64,000 nucleotides of DNA from Candidatus Pacearchaeota archaeon (GCA_023228065.1 JALOBX010000003.1:1-64000); one strand, 5' to 3'; counted from the stretch's first letter, positions 18,293 to 27,211 are shown. The notes: generated from the letters alone by a model not told the origin. Numbers and translations are program-made.

Positions 18293-18856
18293 TTATAACA
18301 TCTCCTCTACTTGATCAATTACAACTTGACCAAATAACTTTTCTAAATCATTTTTTGATTTCATGAAACTTACAATACTAGTTGTATACATATCTTTTTC
18401 TGTATATGGTTTCCAATGACCTAAATCTGACCATTTGAAAATAATAGAAAGTAGTCCCATTAATTGTTCATCTTTACTTAAGTTAGTTGCTTGAGCCAAT
18501 GATTCAAATATTCTTATCTGGTTCATTATGGCTCTAATACCACCACGATTTTCAGTTTGTAAAGTTGCTACTTTTATGGTTTGATCAATAATAGTATTTA
18601 CAATTTCTATAAGCCCATTTTGTAAAGTAGTACTAGAGACATTTTCAGGAGTATAACTTCTTAATTTATCAAGCAAAGTGTAGACTAAAAGAGATTCATC
18701 ATAAGCTAAATCAGTCATTTTCTTTTTAACATAGTCAAGGATAATTTGATAAGCTTTATCTTGGGATTTCTTGTTAAGCACAGAAGAGACAGGTTCAAGT
18801 TTTCCAGATTGGATAGCTTTAATTATTTTTGTTTTAGCTTGAGGCTTAAGTTTCAT
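18293..18856 (-). CDS. Hypothetical helical protein in head-joining region
   Basis: 187 residues, predicted mostly helical, no Cys, no leader (begins MKLKPQAKTKIIKAIQSGKL). It starts four bases inside the next effector gene and ends directly before another. Possibly a head-tail joining or chaperone protein; nothing specific is seen. Confidence 0.6.
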   Translation of the reverse strand: MKLKPQAKTKIIKAIQSGKLEPVSSVLNKKSQDKAYQIILDYVKKKMTDLAYDESLLVYTLLDKLRSYTPENVSSTTLQNGLIEIVNTIIDQTIKVATLQTENRGGIRAIMNQIRIFESLAQATNLSKDEQLMGLLSIIFKWSDLGHWKPYTEKDMYTTSIVSFMKSKNDLEKLFGQVVIDQVEEML

Positions 18857-19518
18857 AAGAGTTCTGCTTCACAAAGAGTAAATCTACTAAATTTCTTAAT
18901 CTTTTTTATTTTAATTTTTGAGTTTCTATTTAATATATCTTCAGAATGTCCACTATAGTCAACATGAAGTACAGGAACTCCTTTCTTTACTTTTACTTTT
19001 AACAATATATTATACATTACCCCTGTATACATAGTAGCATAAGATTCAGATGGAGTTGTAGATATAAAAGATTTATCTTCTATTATTGAACCAGGAATAA
19101 ATTTATTTATATCTTTTACATCTCCTAAACCTCTATAAAAAATAGAATCTTTTTTTAGCTTATTATTAGGATTCAAAAATTCTTTATCAAACTTAGCTAT
19201 TATTTTTTTAGTTTGTTCTAATTCATAATTAATTATACTTTTATCATTTACTGTATTTTTTACCTGTTCAGATTTCTTTTTTAAAAAAGCATCTTTGTCT
19301 CTTAAATATTCAGAAACATAATTGAAGTATTGAGTAAAACAATAACCATAAGAAGCTTCTTCAAGAGATATTTCCTTTTTCAATTTAACCCTAGTCTTCT
19401 CTTGTAATTTCTTTCCTATAAAAGTAAGCTTTACTTTCTTTTTTGTTGTTTCTATATTATTTGGTTTTCTGTTAGGTGGAGAAGGTTCTTTAACTTGCCG
19501 CGGTCCTGGATTAGACAT
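18853..19518 (-). CDS. Leader-tagged ADP-ribosyltransferase effector
   Basis: 221 residues from the ATG at 19518, which overlaps the stop of the minor capsid gene (TAATG) and follows GGAGGGAGA; a GTG further upstream is less likely. Shortened leader (MSNPGPRQVKEPSPPNRKPN, KKVKLTFIGKKLQEK). Catalytic domain: FYRG with R129, SFISTT with S153, ILLKVKVKKGVPVLHVD, and SEDILNRNSK with E193. The residue two before the Glu is His rather than Glu/Gln, so target residue choice may differ. Confidence 0.8.
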   Translation of the reverse strand: MSNPGPRQVKEPSPPNRKPNNIETTKKKVKLTFIGKKLQEKTRVKLKKEISLEEASYGYCFTQYFNYVSEYLRDKDAFLKKKSEQVKNTVNDKSIINYELEQTKKIIAKFDKEFLNPNNKLKKDSIFYRGLGDVKDINKFIPGSIIEDKSFISTTPSESYATMYTGVMYNILLKVKVKKGVPVLHVDYSGHSEDILNRNSKIKIKKIKKFSRFTLCEAELL

Positions 19519-20618
19519 TAACTCATCTCCCTCCACTTACTCTTAACGCTAAATCCATGGCTCTCTTTCCAATTCTTTTCTATACTGCCAACCACCTTTC
19601 TATTGGCTGGAATTCGTGGGTAGTTTTTGTAATCTACAACAGGTTTTCCTTCAGTATAAGGTTTACCATATTTTTTATTATATGTTCTTATAATATCTTT
19701 TACTGTCCAACCATCTCTTAACAATGCCCAATCTGGTAAACTTGCTCTCAATGCTAAATCTTTAGCTGTTTCAAATGCTTCTACAAATGGATGCATAGAA
19801 TGTTTACAGTTAACATGAAACTGCGGACCACCATTTGGAATTCTTGCTAAAGGTGGATATTTTGTAGATGTTCCACTTATACTAAACACGCGTCCTATGT
19901 ATAAATCACAAAAGTCTCCAATAGTAGATGGATTTTCAGATATTTTAACTAAATCAACCCCATGATTAGCAGCGGTCATTAATTGTCCAGTATTTAGAGC
20001 TTGCATTATAGAACTATGGGCTACTATCTTAGCATAATTACTAATAGCAAAGTTCCTATTAACACCATTCTTATCAACTAAGCTAACTATACCATCTTTG
20101 AAAGTTTGTAGCAATCTATCTCTAATTGCTTTTCTAACTGCTCCAGGAGCCTGAGTTTGTATCATTCCTGATATAACTTTATCTTGTAGTTCTTTATTTA
20201 ACATTTCATCTAAACTTGTTTGACGATATAAACGATTTATATTATTAAGCCATTGATCAGAAATTTTATTAAAATATCCATTAGTTTCAAGTATAAGATA
20301 TTCAATAGCTTGCTTGTCCATTGCTATAAGAGAAGCTTCAAATTCATGAAGAATGTTCTTGCTTTTAAGATCCTCTAATACAGATACTTTACCAATTTTG
20401 TAGAATCCCGTAATAAAATCTTCAATCCATTTCTTTTTTGTAGCATCTAGTTGAACAAGCCTGAGCTTAATATCTTTGATGATTCTTAAGCGAGCGACAG
20501 CCTGAGCTTCAGTCAGACCTCCAGTTTTAGAGATAATGTCTTTGAGAGCTTTCTCATAATAGTTAACAAGTATTGTAATAGATTCATCAACTATGGGCTT
20601 AAGATTTATTGAGTTCAT
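19518..20618 (-). CDS. Minor capsid protein (phage minor capsid 2/SPP1 gp7-like)
   Basis: 366 residues. Long helical N-terminal half, then IVAHSSIMQALNTGQL and GDFCDLYIGRVFSISGT, then FHVNCKHSMHPFV near 265-280, the characteristic C-terminal HxNCRH-like motif of Mu F/SPP1 gp7 head-morphogenesis proteins. These sit inside the capsid near the portal and leave with the DNA. In many phages this family is fused to or adjacent to ADP-ribosyltransferase domains, which fits the effector genes on both sides. Confidence 0.8.
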   Translation of the reverse strand: MNSINLKPIVDESITILVNYYEKALKDIISKTGGLTEAQAVARLRIIKDIKLRLVQLDATKKKWIEDFITGFYKIGKVSVLEDLKSKNILHEFEASLIAMDKQAIEYLILETNGYFNKISDQWLNNINRLYRQTSLDEMLNKELQDKVISGMIQTQAPGAVRKAIRDRLLQTFKDGIVSLVDKNGVNRNFAISNYAKIVAHSSIMQALNTGQLMTAANHGVDLVKISENPSTIGDFCDLYIGRVFSISGTSTKYPPLARIPNGGPQFHVNCKHSMHPFVEAFETAKDLALRASLPDWALLRDGWTVKDIIRTYNKKYGKPYTEGKPVVDYKNYPRIPANRKVVGSIEKNWKESHGFSVKSKWREMS

Positions 20619-21307
20619 GCTAGTTTAACTTCAATTGCGTTATATTCATCATCTTTATATTTTTTAATTACTTCGAATCTTGAATTTCTATTAAGCAAAA
20701 ATTCCCCTTCTGTAAACATTTCGTCAAAAGGTCTAGTAAATATAATTTTACTTCCTTTTGGTACTCTTATCTTAATATAAGCATTTCTCTTGTGTAAAGC
20801 ATTTTTATATCCAGTAGTGCTAACAAAACCCTCATCATAAAATACTTTATTTATTCTATTAACGAAATCAGAATCTATTGATCTATATAAAATTAAATTC
20901 TTTTTTGTTTCAATTTCTTTTTGCTTAAAAGCATAATCAAGACCTTTTATAATTCTTTTTACTTTTTCCATTCTTGTTGATGAAGGAGTAATTTGAGTTA
21001 TAAATCTCAACGACCTATTTACATCTCCAAAACCTGCTTCTGTATATTCTTTAATTGCTTGTTGGCTTTCTTTTGGTAAGCTATTATAAAAATCTAAGTA
21101 ATTATCAATACCATATTTTTGGACTTCTTCTTGAGCTTTAAATTCATAATATTTGTTGATTTTTTGCTTTAAATTAGTACCAATCTTTGTTAACTTAACT
21201 ATTTTATTCCCCGAACGTAAAGAAACTAATGCTTTTCCTTTATCAGGATTTGGATCTTTAAATGGTGGACTAGGTTCTTTACGTTCTCTTGGTCCTGGGA
21301 AGCTCAT
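20615..21307 (-). CDS. Leader-tagged ADP-ribosyltransferase effector
   Basis: 230 residues. Leader 1-50 (GPRERKEPSPPFKDPNPDK, NKIVKLTKIGTNLKQKI). IKEYTEAGFGDVNRSLRF (85-102) is the typical N-terminal helix of exoenzyme-type transferases; LILYRS has R142, GFVSTT has S163, and TEGEFLL has E200 and E202 (ExE). Complete R-S-ExE set, so predicted active, with arginine-specific type most likely. Overlaps neighbours on both sides by four bases. Confidence 0.85.
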   Translation of the reverse strand: MSFPGPRERKEPSPPFKDPNPDKGKALVSLRSGNKIVKLTKIGTNLKQKINKYYEFKAQEEVQKYGIDNYLDFYNSLPKESQQAIKEYTEAGFGDVNRSLRFITQITPSSTRMEKVKRIIKGLDYAFKQKEIETKKNLILYRSIDSDFVNRINKVFYDEGFVSTTGYKNALHKRNAYIKIRVPKGSKIIFTRPFDEMFTEGEFLLNRNSRFEVIKKYKDDEYNAIEVKLA

Positions 21308-22134
21308 AATAGCTCCACATAAATAGTTTTGTGTCCTTGTTTTTCTTTAACAATAGAATTTATTTTAAAATTAGATTTTCTTGGCAATAAAAATTCCATT
21401 TGTCTATATCTTTCTTTTTTACCTTTTAACTCTGGAAAAATTGCTTGCTCTAAATTAAGGACGTTCCTACCTTTAGAAATTTTTATTTCCATAATATCAA
21501 TACTATCTCTATTTAAAAAACTAGTATTTTGTTCTTCTGCAAATCTTTCTGCTATTTTTCTAGATAATGAAGCACTTGTAAATGCATAATCATTTATTTT
21601 GCCGCCTATTTTTAGTTTTTCTGCTAATTCATGTGGAATGTTTCTATATAATATTAAGTCTTTTGGTGTTTTTGATTTAGAAATCATATTATCAATACGA
21701 GAAACATCATTAAGATTTAAAACATATTTACCGTGCTCAAGAACTTCTTCAGGACTTTTTTTAATTTCTTTTTCTTTATTATTTCTTAAAAAAGAATTTA
21801 TATCATAACTATTTCTAATATAATTAAGTGCACTTTTTTCTTCTTTAGCATCAATTTTTTCTGATAACCAATTTTCTATTATTAAAGCATCTGCTAAATG
21901 TTCTGCATCATTTCTTCGACTTTTAAATCGTTTCTGTAATTTGATACCTGCTTGAGTTAATTTTTTAGTTATATGTTTCCCAACATATCCTTTTTTACCA
22001 TCTTCAGATAACCATACTTCTCTTCCAGGATATTTTTTTCTTAAAGCCTCAACTTTTCTTTTTTCAAACACTCCTTGCGGTAGTCTATACGGCGGATTAG
22101 GGTGCCCTATTTCTCTTGGTCCTTTCCAGCTCAT
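21304..22134 (-). CDS. Leader-tagged ADP-ribosyltransferase effector, divergent leader
   Basis: 276 residues. The leader is divergent (GPREIGHPNPPYRLPQG) with an insert around 25-55 that includes GREVWLSEDGKKGYVGKHI before KKLTQAGIKLQKR. Catalytic set: LILYRN with R164, DYAFTSASLS, IMEIKISKGRNVLNL and QMEFLLPRKS with Q245/E247. Predicted active QxE type. It overlaps the effector at 20615 by four bases; the broken effector and TnpB element lie just upstream. Confidence 0.8.
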   Translation of the reverse strand: MSWKGPREIGHPNPPYRLPQGVFEKRKVEALRKKYPGREVWLSEDGKKGYVGKHITKKLTQAGIKLQKRFKSRRNDAEHLADALIIENWLSEKIDAKEEKSALNYIRNSYDINSFLRNNKEKEIKKSPEEVLEHGKYVLNLNDVSRIDNMISKSKTPKDLILYRNIPHELAEKLKIGGKINDYAFTSASLSRKIAERFAEEQNTSFLNRDSIDIMEIKISKGRNVLNLEQAIFPELKGKKERYRQMEFLLPRKSNFKINSIVKEKQGHKTIYVELL

Positions 22135-22162
22135 TCTTTTTCCTTCAATCTAAATTCAATTG

Positions 22163-22363
22163 TCATGTTTTGACTTCAGCATCTATAATACTGATTTTAT
22201 CTACTACTTTATTTTCGCGATTTTTAACTTTAAAAGTTCTTTCTTTTCCTATATAAAATTTAGTTCCAGAAGGAAGTAAAACTTCATTTTCTCTACTAGG
22301 ATATTTTTCATCATAATCAAATATTGGTATTGCTTTGTCTCCTTTTTTTAAATGTATTCTAAA
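22163..22363 (-). pseudogene. C-terminal part of the interrupted ADP-ribosyltransferase
   Basis: Encodes FRIHLKKGDKAIPIFDY followed by SRENEVLLPSGTKFYIG, the final strands and ExE motif of an exoenzyme-type transferase. An ATG at 22369 lies within the duplicated target site, so a short protein could be made. When the inserted element and one 8-bp repeat are removed, this fuses in frame to the N-terminal part at 23488-23979, giving a 230-residue complete enzyme. Confidence 0.8.
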
Positions 22364-22372
22364 TATCATTTC

Positions 22373-22393
22373 GGAACTATTTACTTAACAAAG
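22373..22393 (+). repeat. Left terminal inverted repeat of the TnpB element
   Basis: 21 bases, GGAACTATTTAC... , exact reverse complement of 23466-23486. It overlaps the last codons of tnpB. Confidence 0.9.
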
Positions 22394-23464
22394 TAAACAG
22401 CTTTCTTGCATCGGGTCCGAAAACACCGATAAGAGAAATCGATTCAAGATATTCAAAGATCCTACATAATCAGAATCCTCTGTGTAACCACAGCTCTTAC
22501 ACTTAAATACCTCACCAATTCGATTGTCTTTGTGGATATACCCGCAGTTGGGACAAGTTTGACTTGTATAAGCAGGATTAACTTTATGAATTTGGACGCC
22601 AGATTCTTCACAAGTTAATTGTAGCCTCCTGAGGAAATATGAATAGACCCATCTTTGTAACTTATTCATAAACTTAGTATTAATTTTGCCTTTAGTTTTA
22701 TGTTTTACATTTTTAAGATCCTCCACAACAATAGTTTTTAATTTATTAAGTTGGAGATTTTTAATTTCTCTATTAATATAATTATCTCGTTCTGTTAGAG
22801 ATCTTTTAAAAGCTTTAGAATCTTGTTGTTTTCTACTTATTTTTTCAATCTTGGTTTGCAGTTCAGAACCTATAACTTGATTTTCTGATGTAACAGCAAG
22901 TTTCTTGTAGCCACAATCAAGACCAATAATAGATCCAGTTTCTTTTAATTCAGAAGTTTCTTTTTTAAAGAAAACATCTAAGAAAAGCTTACCTTCTTTA
23001 ATTTTAACTCTTCCACATTGCTTTAACTCCCAACCATTATTGTAGAATTTTAAAAAGTGTTTATGCTTTTTAGAAGGTAAATAAATAGATTTTCCTAATC
23101 CTAAATTATTAAGTTTAATCCATAAATCAAAACTGTTTTCTCCTTCTTGTATATTTATAAAACGTTGATCAAGTTCAAATGATTTACCTGAAAATACAGG
23201 TTTTGTTTTCTTCTTTCTTTTTCTCTGTGACTTTACTATATGTAAAGCAGTTTGAGCTACTGATTGTTTTCCAGCTGCTGAAAGACTGGTTTCAACTTTA
23301 TCTAAAATTTCTCTCTCAACAAACTTACCTGAAAACTTTTTCATATCCCAAAGAATGTTAATAAATTGATTTACACAAATAGTGTAATCTTGGAGAAAAT
23401 TTTTGAGAATACTCAATTTCTCCATATTAGAATAACTTATATTTATTGTGGATTTTCTAATCAT
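22385..23464 (-). CDS. tnpB: TnpB RNA-guided nuclease
   Basis: 359 residues. RuvC-like residues are present: IGLDCGYKKLAV (Asp), TIVVEDLKNV (Glu) and EDSDYVGSLNIL (Asp), with a C-terminal zinc ribbon CPNCGYIHKD...FKCKSCGY. All catalytic residues and four Cys are intact, so the nuclease is probably functional. The ATG overlaps the stop of the truncated effector (ATGA), so it is translated from effector mRNA. A hairpin (ATCGG...CCGAT) near the 3' end may belong to the guide RNA. No tnpA is nearby. Confidence 0.9.
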   Translation of the reverse strand: MIRKSTINISYSNMEKLSILKNFLQDYTICVNQFINILWDMKKFSGKFVEREILDKVETSLSAAGKQSVAQTALHIVKSQRKRKKKTKPVFSGKSFELDQRFINIQEGENSFDLWIKLNNLGLGKSIYLPSKKHKHFLKFYNNGWELKQCGRVKIKEGKLFLDVFFKKETSELKETGSIIGLDCGYKKLAVTSENQVIGSELQTKIEKISRKQQDSKAFKRSLTERDNYINREIKNLQLNKLKTIVVEDLKNVKHKTKGKINTKFMNKLQRWVYSYFLRRLQLTCEESGVQIHKVNPAYTSQTCPNCGYIHKDNRIGEVFKCKSCGYTEDSDYVGSLNILNRFLLSVFSDPMQESCLLC

Positions 23465-23979
23465 GCTTTGTTAAGTAAATAGTTCCCTATCATTTTATTA
23501 GCATATCTTCCAGTCATATATCTGGCACGATTAAAATCAAATGAAGTAGAAATTATTCCATCATCAACAATTTCTTTTTCTCCTAAAATTCCAGTAACTC
23601 TATGCCACGTAAGGCTTGTTCCTCTATACACTATACAATCTTCTTTTATTCTACTATTAGGATTATTAAATGCTTTTTTAACTTTTCTAATAATGCTATT
23701 TAAGCCTTCATTCCAAACTGTTATATTTTCTCGTAATACTTCGTTTACTTCTGTAAAATTCATTATATAGCCAAAGAGTCCTTCTTTTTCTTCTTCACTT
23801 AAAGCTTTCCAAGAATTTTTATAAGTTTTAATTGTATAATTATCAATTTCTTCTATAGATTTATTAATGAAATTTTTTATTTTTATTTTAGATTTTAGCT
23901 TCTCGCCTATACTAGTAAGCTTTTTCTTAGTATGGTCTCCTTTTGGTGGATTAAACCACCCTGATCCTTCACCGCCCAT
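23461..23979 (-). pseudogene. N-terminal part of the interrupted leader-tagged ADP-ribosyltransferase
   Basis: 172 codons, the last eight from the inserted element. It has the second leader type (MGGEGSGWFNPPKGDHTKKK, LTSIGEKLKSKI), shared with the GNAT protein at 31183. Catalytic motifs YRGTSLTW (Arg) and DGIISTSFD (Ser) are present; the Glu motif is on the other side of the insertion at 22163. The intact form would be a typical R-S-ExE enzyme of 230 residues. Confidence 0.85.
23466..23486 (-). repeat. Right terminal inverted repeat of the TnpB element
   Basis: 21 bases, exact reverse complement of 22373-22393. It provides the last codons and stop of the truncated effector and precedes the tnpB start. 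Confidence 0.9.
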
Positions 23980-24372
23980 CTACTTTTTCTCCTGATCTCC
24001 ATGTTCATCAACAAAGAACAATTTAGTTCTTATTTGCTTAAACATTTTCACCCACCAAACTAAAAACCAACAATGTCGACGCATCCTATAAGTAATTAAT
24101 ATTGATCCATAAATCAATATGAGTAATGGGATAGTTGTATTGATCATTCTTAATAGTACTACCCAATGACCTTCTGGTAAGCTTACAGAATAGCCAACAA
24201 AAATTACTAAATTCAAAGGGAAATAGATAGCATAGCCAATCAGCATTATTGTAACAAATTTAAACCAAGTAGCCGCTCCTTTTAAAACATACCACTCAGT
24301 AACAAGCATTCCCGCACAATATATTGATAAAATAGTTAATATTATATACTGAAGAAAAATTATTTGATTCAA
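23980..24372 (-). CDS. Integral membrane protein, 3-4 helices
   Basis: 130 residues. Hydrophobic stretches near 5-24, 36-60 (FVTIMLIGYAIYFPLNLVIFVGY), 78-96 (TIPLLILIYGSILITY) and a basic, Trp-rich C-terminal tail (RRHCWFLVWWVKMFK). Lies with two other small membrane genes; could be part of a holin set or a superinfection-exclusion protein. No family recognised. Confidence 0.6.
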   Translation of the reverse strand: MNQIIFLQYIILTILSIYCAGMLVTEWYVLKGAATWFKFVTIMLIGYAIYFPLNLVIFVGYSVSLPEGHWVVLLRMINTTIPLLILIYGSILITYRMRRHCWFLVWWVKMFKQIRTKLFFVDEHGDQEKK

Positions 24373-24382
24373 ATATGTCTCC

Positions 24383-24595
24383 TTAATCTAGATGAGCTAT
24401 AGATTTTTTAGAATGTCCGTTTAATATAGCAACTTGTTTTTTCGTCTTACCAATTTTAACTTTCAACTCTTCACTAGCGTCCGCAACCAATATTCTTAAT
24501 TTTTCACTTTCTTCAATAGCGTTATTAACTAAATCATCTCGCACCTTATGATTTAAAAGCTTTTTAGGAATAAAAAAGAGGACCATTGCACTCAT
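24383..24595 (-). CDS. Small charged helical protein
   Basis: 70 residues from the ATG at 24595, which overlaps the previous stop (TAATG) and is preceded by GGAGGGCAAG; a longer upstream start is possible but lacks such a site. Hydrophobic N-terminus (MSAMVLFFIPKKLL) and charged helix after it. Function unknown; near membrane proteins. Confidence 0.55.
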   Translation of the reverse strand: MSAMVLFFIPKKLLNHKVRDDLVNNAIEESEKLRILVADASEELKVKIGKTKKQVAILNGHSKKSIAHLD

Positions 24596-24933
24596 TACTT
24601 GCCCTCCTTCTTCCCACTTAGAACAATAGCCATACCTTCTATTTTTGAGAGCATCGATTGACAATCTTTTATATTATCTGAACATATTTTCAAAGAATCA
24701 GTAAGCACTTTGTCTGATTTAGTATTTTCTCTTACCAACAGTAGCAGTTCATTTACTGAAACTGATTGAGCTGTAAGAGCAGCAGTAACTTTAGAAATGA
24801 CATCATCGGCTTTAATTTTTTCAGATTGAAAAAAAGTTATCCATGTTTTATTCTGTTGCCACAGTATATAAAAAGCTACTACGGCAATAATAACTGCTCC
24901 TGATGCCTCAGCTAAGTATTTAATCCATTCCAT
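24595..24933 (-). CDS. Small membrane protein with coiled-coil tail
   Basis: 112 residues: one membrane helix near 10-26 (ASGAVIIAVVAFYILW), then a long amphipathic helix with NELLLLVRENTK. The layout resembles BhlA/holin-like or i-spanin-like phage proteins. It lies with the membrane protein at 23980 and may belong to a second lysis-type cluster. Confidence 0.55.
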   Translation of the reverse strand: MEWIKYLAEASGAVIIAVVAFYILWQQNKTWITFFQSEKIKADDVISKVTAALTAQSVSVNELLLLVRENTKSDKVLTDSLKICSDNIKDCQSMLSKIEGMAIVLSGKKEGK

Positions 24934-24934
24934 T

Positions 24935-25264
24935 TTAAGCTGTTAAGACTGAACTAATATAGATTGTACCACTTACTGATCCAAACCTAACAAATCCAAC
25001 TTTATAACTCTCTGGAATATAATAGAAATACTCGGCAGAAGCTCCAAGCGGAAAATCAGGCGTTGCTGTAGTTGGATTTTCTCCAAAAGCAACATATACT
25101 GGAACAGTAGCAAATAGTCTAACAATCTGACTTGTAATAGCGTCAGACGACGCAGGCGTATCAGTAACACCTATTGACTGAGTAGTAGTAGGACAAACAT
25201 ACTCAGTAAGAGCCGATTCTTTTTGTAATACGCTTTTCCCTACGGGAATCTTTGGTAATGCCAT
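24935..25264 (-). CDS. Small beta-rich virion protein (decoration/head fibre candidate)
   Basis: 109 residues, few charges, rich in Ser, Thr, Val and Pro: PTTTQSIGVTDTPASSD, VPVYVAFGENPTTAT, GSVSGTIYISSVLTA. This composition is typical of small capsid or tail decoration proteins. The start overlaps the stop of the small gene at 25264 (TAATG). Confidence 0.5.
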   Translation of the reverse strand: MALPKIPVGKSVLQKESALTEYVCPTTTQSIGVTDTPASSDAITSQIVRLFATVPVYVAFGENPTTATPDFPLGASAEYFYYIPESYKVGFVRFGSVSGTIYISSVLTA

Positions 25265-25407
25265 TAGTTTTCATTTTCCTCCTTATTGATTTCTTTTAAT
25301 TTTTCTTTAGCAAATTTTTCAGAACTTGTGAATACAAAACTATATTTTCCTCTAAGAGATTTTATTAACAATTCTTTACTATCTAAGATTTGGAACCAGC
25401 AGATCAT
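25264..25407 (-). CDS. Small hypothetical protein
   Basis: 47 residues (MICWFQILDSKELL... ending NKEENEN), shorter than usual gene-calling limits. Its ATG overlaps the stop of the effector at 25404 (ATGA) and its stop overlaps the start of the next gene (TAATG), so it is tightly coupled on both sides, which supports a real gene. Confidence 0.55.
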   Translation of the reverse strand: MICWFQILDSKELLIKSLRGKYSFVFTSSEKFAKEKLKEINKEENEN

Positions 25408-26243
25408 AATAACTCTACTTCAAACTCTAAATAAGGTTGACCATTTCTTTCCCACGTATAAATTCTATCTGGTGGAACTTTTTTATAATTAACTTTGAGA
25501 ATCTTAAATTTTGAGCCCCTATTTAATAAAATTTCTGATTCTGGCTTTACATCACTTGTAAAACTTTCAAAATCAATAAACTTAAATGGTTTATTAGAAA
25601 TTATTTTCATAATACTAGGTGTAGGATAATTTTCTCTTAATATTTTATCACTATTAGCATTTAGAAAAAAATTAAAAACCGGTCTTTCTGATTCAGAAGT
25701 TGAAACAAAACCTTTATCTTCAAATATTTTACCACTTAGTTTACTAGTCAAATAATTGCTCCAAGATTTCCCTGTAGGTGATTTCCCTTCAAGAAAATCT
25801 TTTTCAATAAGCCCTTCTTTATAGCCAGCACTAATTATTTCTTTTGTAATACCTGTTTTGTCAAGAAATTCTTCTGATAGAAAACTAGTACACCCCCTAT
25901 ATAAAGGCTCTTTTTTGTATATAGGTATTATTCTTTTAAATTCATTGTCAAAAGCTTCAATAGTTTCTTTAGCTTTAACTGATTTTCTTTTTAATTGTTT
26001 TCTAAGAAAAGGATTTACTTGCCAATAACCTTCAGCAGCATAAAATTTAATAGCTTGCTTTGTTTTGTATGAGGCCATTCTTTGGTTATCATTTATTCTT
26101 TCCTTTATTTGTTTCCCAACCTTAGTAAGTTTTATAATTTTCTTTCCACTTTTTAAAGAAGCTAAAGCTTTCTTCTTATCAGGATTCGGATCTTTAAAAG
26201 GTGGAGAAGGTTCTTTACGTGGTCTAGGTCCTGGGAAGCTCAT
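25404..26243 (-). CDS. Leader-tagged ADP-ribosyltransferase effector
   Basis: 279 residues from the ATG at 26243, which overlaps the stop of the phosphoesterase (ATGA). Leader 1-50 (GPRPRKEPSPPFKDPNPDK, KKIIKLTKVGKQIKERI). Catalytic domain: PLYRGCTS (Arg), KGFVSTSESE (Ser) and PESEILLNRGSKF (ExE). Between the first two motifs is an extra segment of about 50 residues (EEFLDKTGITKEI onward). Predicted active and arginine-type by ExE. Confidence 0.83.
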   Translation of the reverse strand: MSFPGPRPRKEPSPPFKDPNPDKKKALASLKSGKKIIKLTKVGKQIKERINDNQRMASYKTKQAIKFYAAEGYWQVNPFLRKQLKRKSVKAKETIEAFDNEFKRIIPIYKKEPLYRGCTSFLSEEFLDKTGITKEIISAGYKEGLIEKDFLEGKSPTGKSWSNYLTSKLSGKIFEDKGFVSTSESERPVFNFFLNANSDKILRENYPTPSIMKIISNKPFKFIDFESFTSDVKPESEILLNRGSKFKILKVNYKKVPPDRIYTWERNGQPYLEFEVELL

Positions 26244-27181
26244 TTCAATTCCAACTCCCAATCAGTGAACTTTTCTGTAAATACCCTGATAAATCCATTT
26301 TTAATGATTGCAAATCCTGTGACCCAGTTATAGTCATCGTCATCGCGCCTCATCTTCCACCCAATACGCTTTTGATCTTGCATCCCTGGAAGCCCTATTA
26401 ATTGAAATTCAGCAGAAGCATCAGACCTATTAAAATACTTGTGCGTATGAGCACCTAAAATGTTGCAATCCCAGTGTATCTCCTTTCTACGTCTAAGCCA
26501 AGTATCAGTTATTCCTCCTTTAGTTGGATGAGAAATATACCACTTTCTATCTCCACTTTTTAAATAACAATAAGCATAGATTGAAACCCAATCAGGAGTT
26601 GCTTCTTTTAGAAATACCTCTTCCCAAACACTAAACGGATCTCCTCTACCGGCCAGAGCTTTGAACATTCTATTATCGTGATTTCCCATTAATAAACACG
26701 TTCTTTTAAACGGTTTAAATAGACCATTTTGTATTTCTCGTATGTAGCCTTTTTCTTCTTTCCAACTTAGTTTTTTATAATCAACAAAATGGCTATACGC
26801 TTCTTCATCTAAAAGGTCTCCAGCTATAAGGTGATTCTCTATTTCATATTTTTCACATATTCTAGGTATATAATTTGCAATGGTACTGTTAAAATAAGGA
26901 CTATGCCAATCTGCTGTTATAAGCCAATCACCTTCTAAAGTCCAGTAATCAGTCCACTCTTCTACTGGAAAATTAGGGAAAACAAAGTTATTGTTTGTTT
27001 GGTTAAATTGCTTATGTAGATGCCAATAGTCAAATTGCTCCTTATTTATTTTCCATTTAGCAGGTTTATCACCAATAACTGTTGCTTCGCTTCTTCTTAC
27101 TGCTCTATAAACTGAATCAAAATCGCTGTAATTATAAATTTCTTTAATGTTACTTGGTGTATACCAATTTTCATCTTGCAT
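26240..27181 (-). CDS. Calcineurin-like metallophosphoesterase
   Basis: 313 residues. The metal-binding series is complete: ADWHSPYF, AGDLLDEEA, MGNHDNR, a later H in YISHPTKGG, and GAHTHKYF. The N-terminal 60 residues (IKEIYNYSDFDSVYRAVRR, then INKEQFDYWHLH) look like a small helical DNA-binding part. Such proteins occur in phages and may act on nucleic acid ends or nucleotides. It begins the segment leading to the effector at 25404. Confidence 0.8.
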   Translation of the reverse strand: MQDENWYTPSNIKEIYNYSDFDSVYRAVRRSEATVIGDKPAKWKINKEQFDYWHLHKQFNQTNNNFVFPNFPVEEWTDYWTLEGDWLITADWHSPYFNSTIANYIPRICEKYEIENHLIAGDLLDEEAYSHFVDYKKLSWKEEKGYIREIQNGLFKPFKRTCLLMGNHDNRMFKALAGRGDPFSVWEEVFLKEATPDWVSIYAYCYLKSGDRKWYISHPTKGGITDTWLRRRKEIHWDCNILGAHTHKYFNRSDASAEFQLIGLPGMQDQKRIGWKMRRDDDDYNWVTGFAIIKNGFIRVFTEKFTDWELELK

Positions 27182-27211
27182 TTTGTCTCCTTATGAGATC
27201 AGTTAATAAAA

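Larger units (their letters stand above)
22372..23487 (-). mobile_element. TnpB-carrying element with terminal inverted repeats and 8-bp target duplication
   Basis: 1116 bp. The ends form a perfect 21-bp inverted repeat (22373-22393 and 23466-23486). Both sides carry the direct repeat TATCATTT (22364-22371 and 23488-23495) on the plus strand. Deleting the element plus one repeat restores an intact effector reading frame. It carries only tnpB and no transposase, so it needs help in trans. Typical TnpB elements (IS605/IS607 type) lack such inverted repeats and target duplications. Confidence 0.85.

Noticed and set aside
22372..23487. Standard IS605 insertion
   Set aside because: No tnpA, no typical IS605 target, and the 21-bp terminal inverted repeats with an 8-bp duplication do not fit single-strand IS605 transposition.
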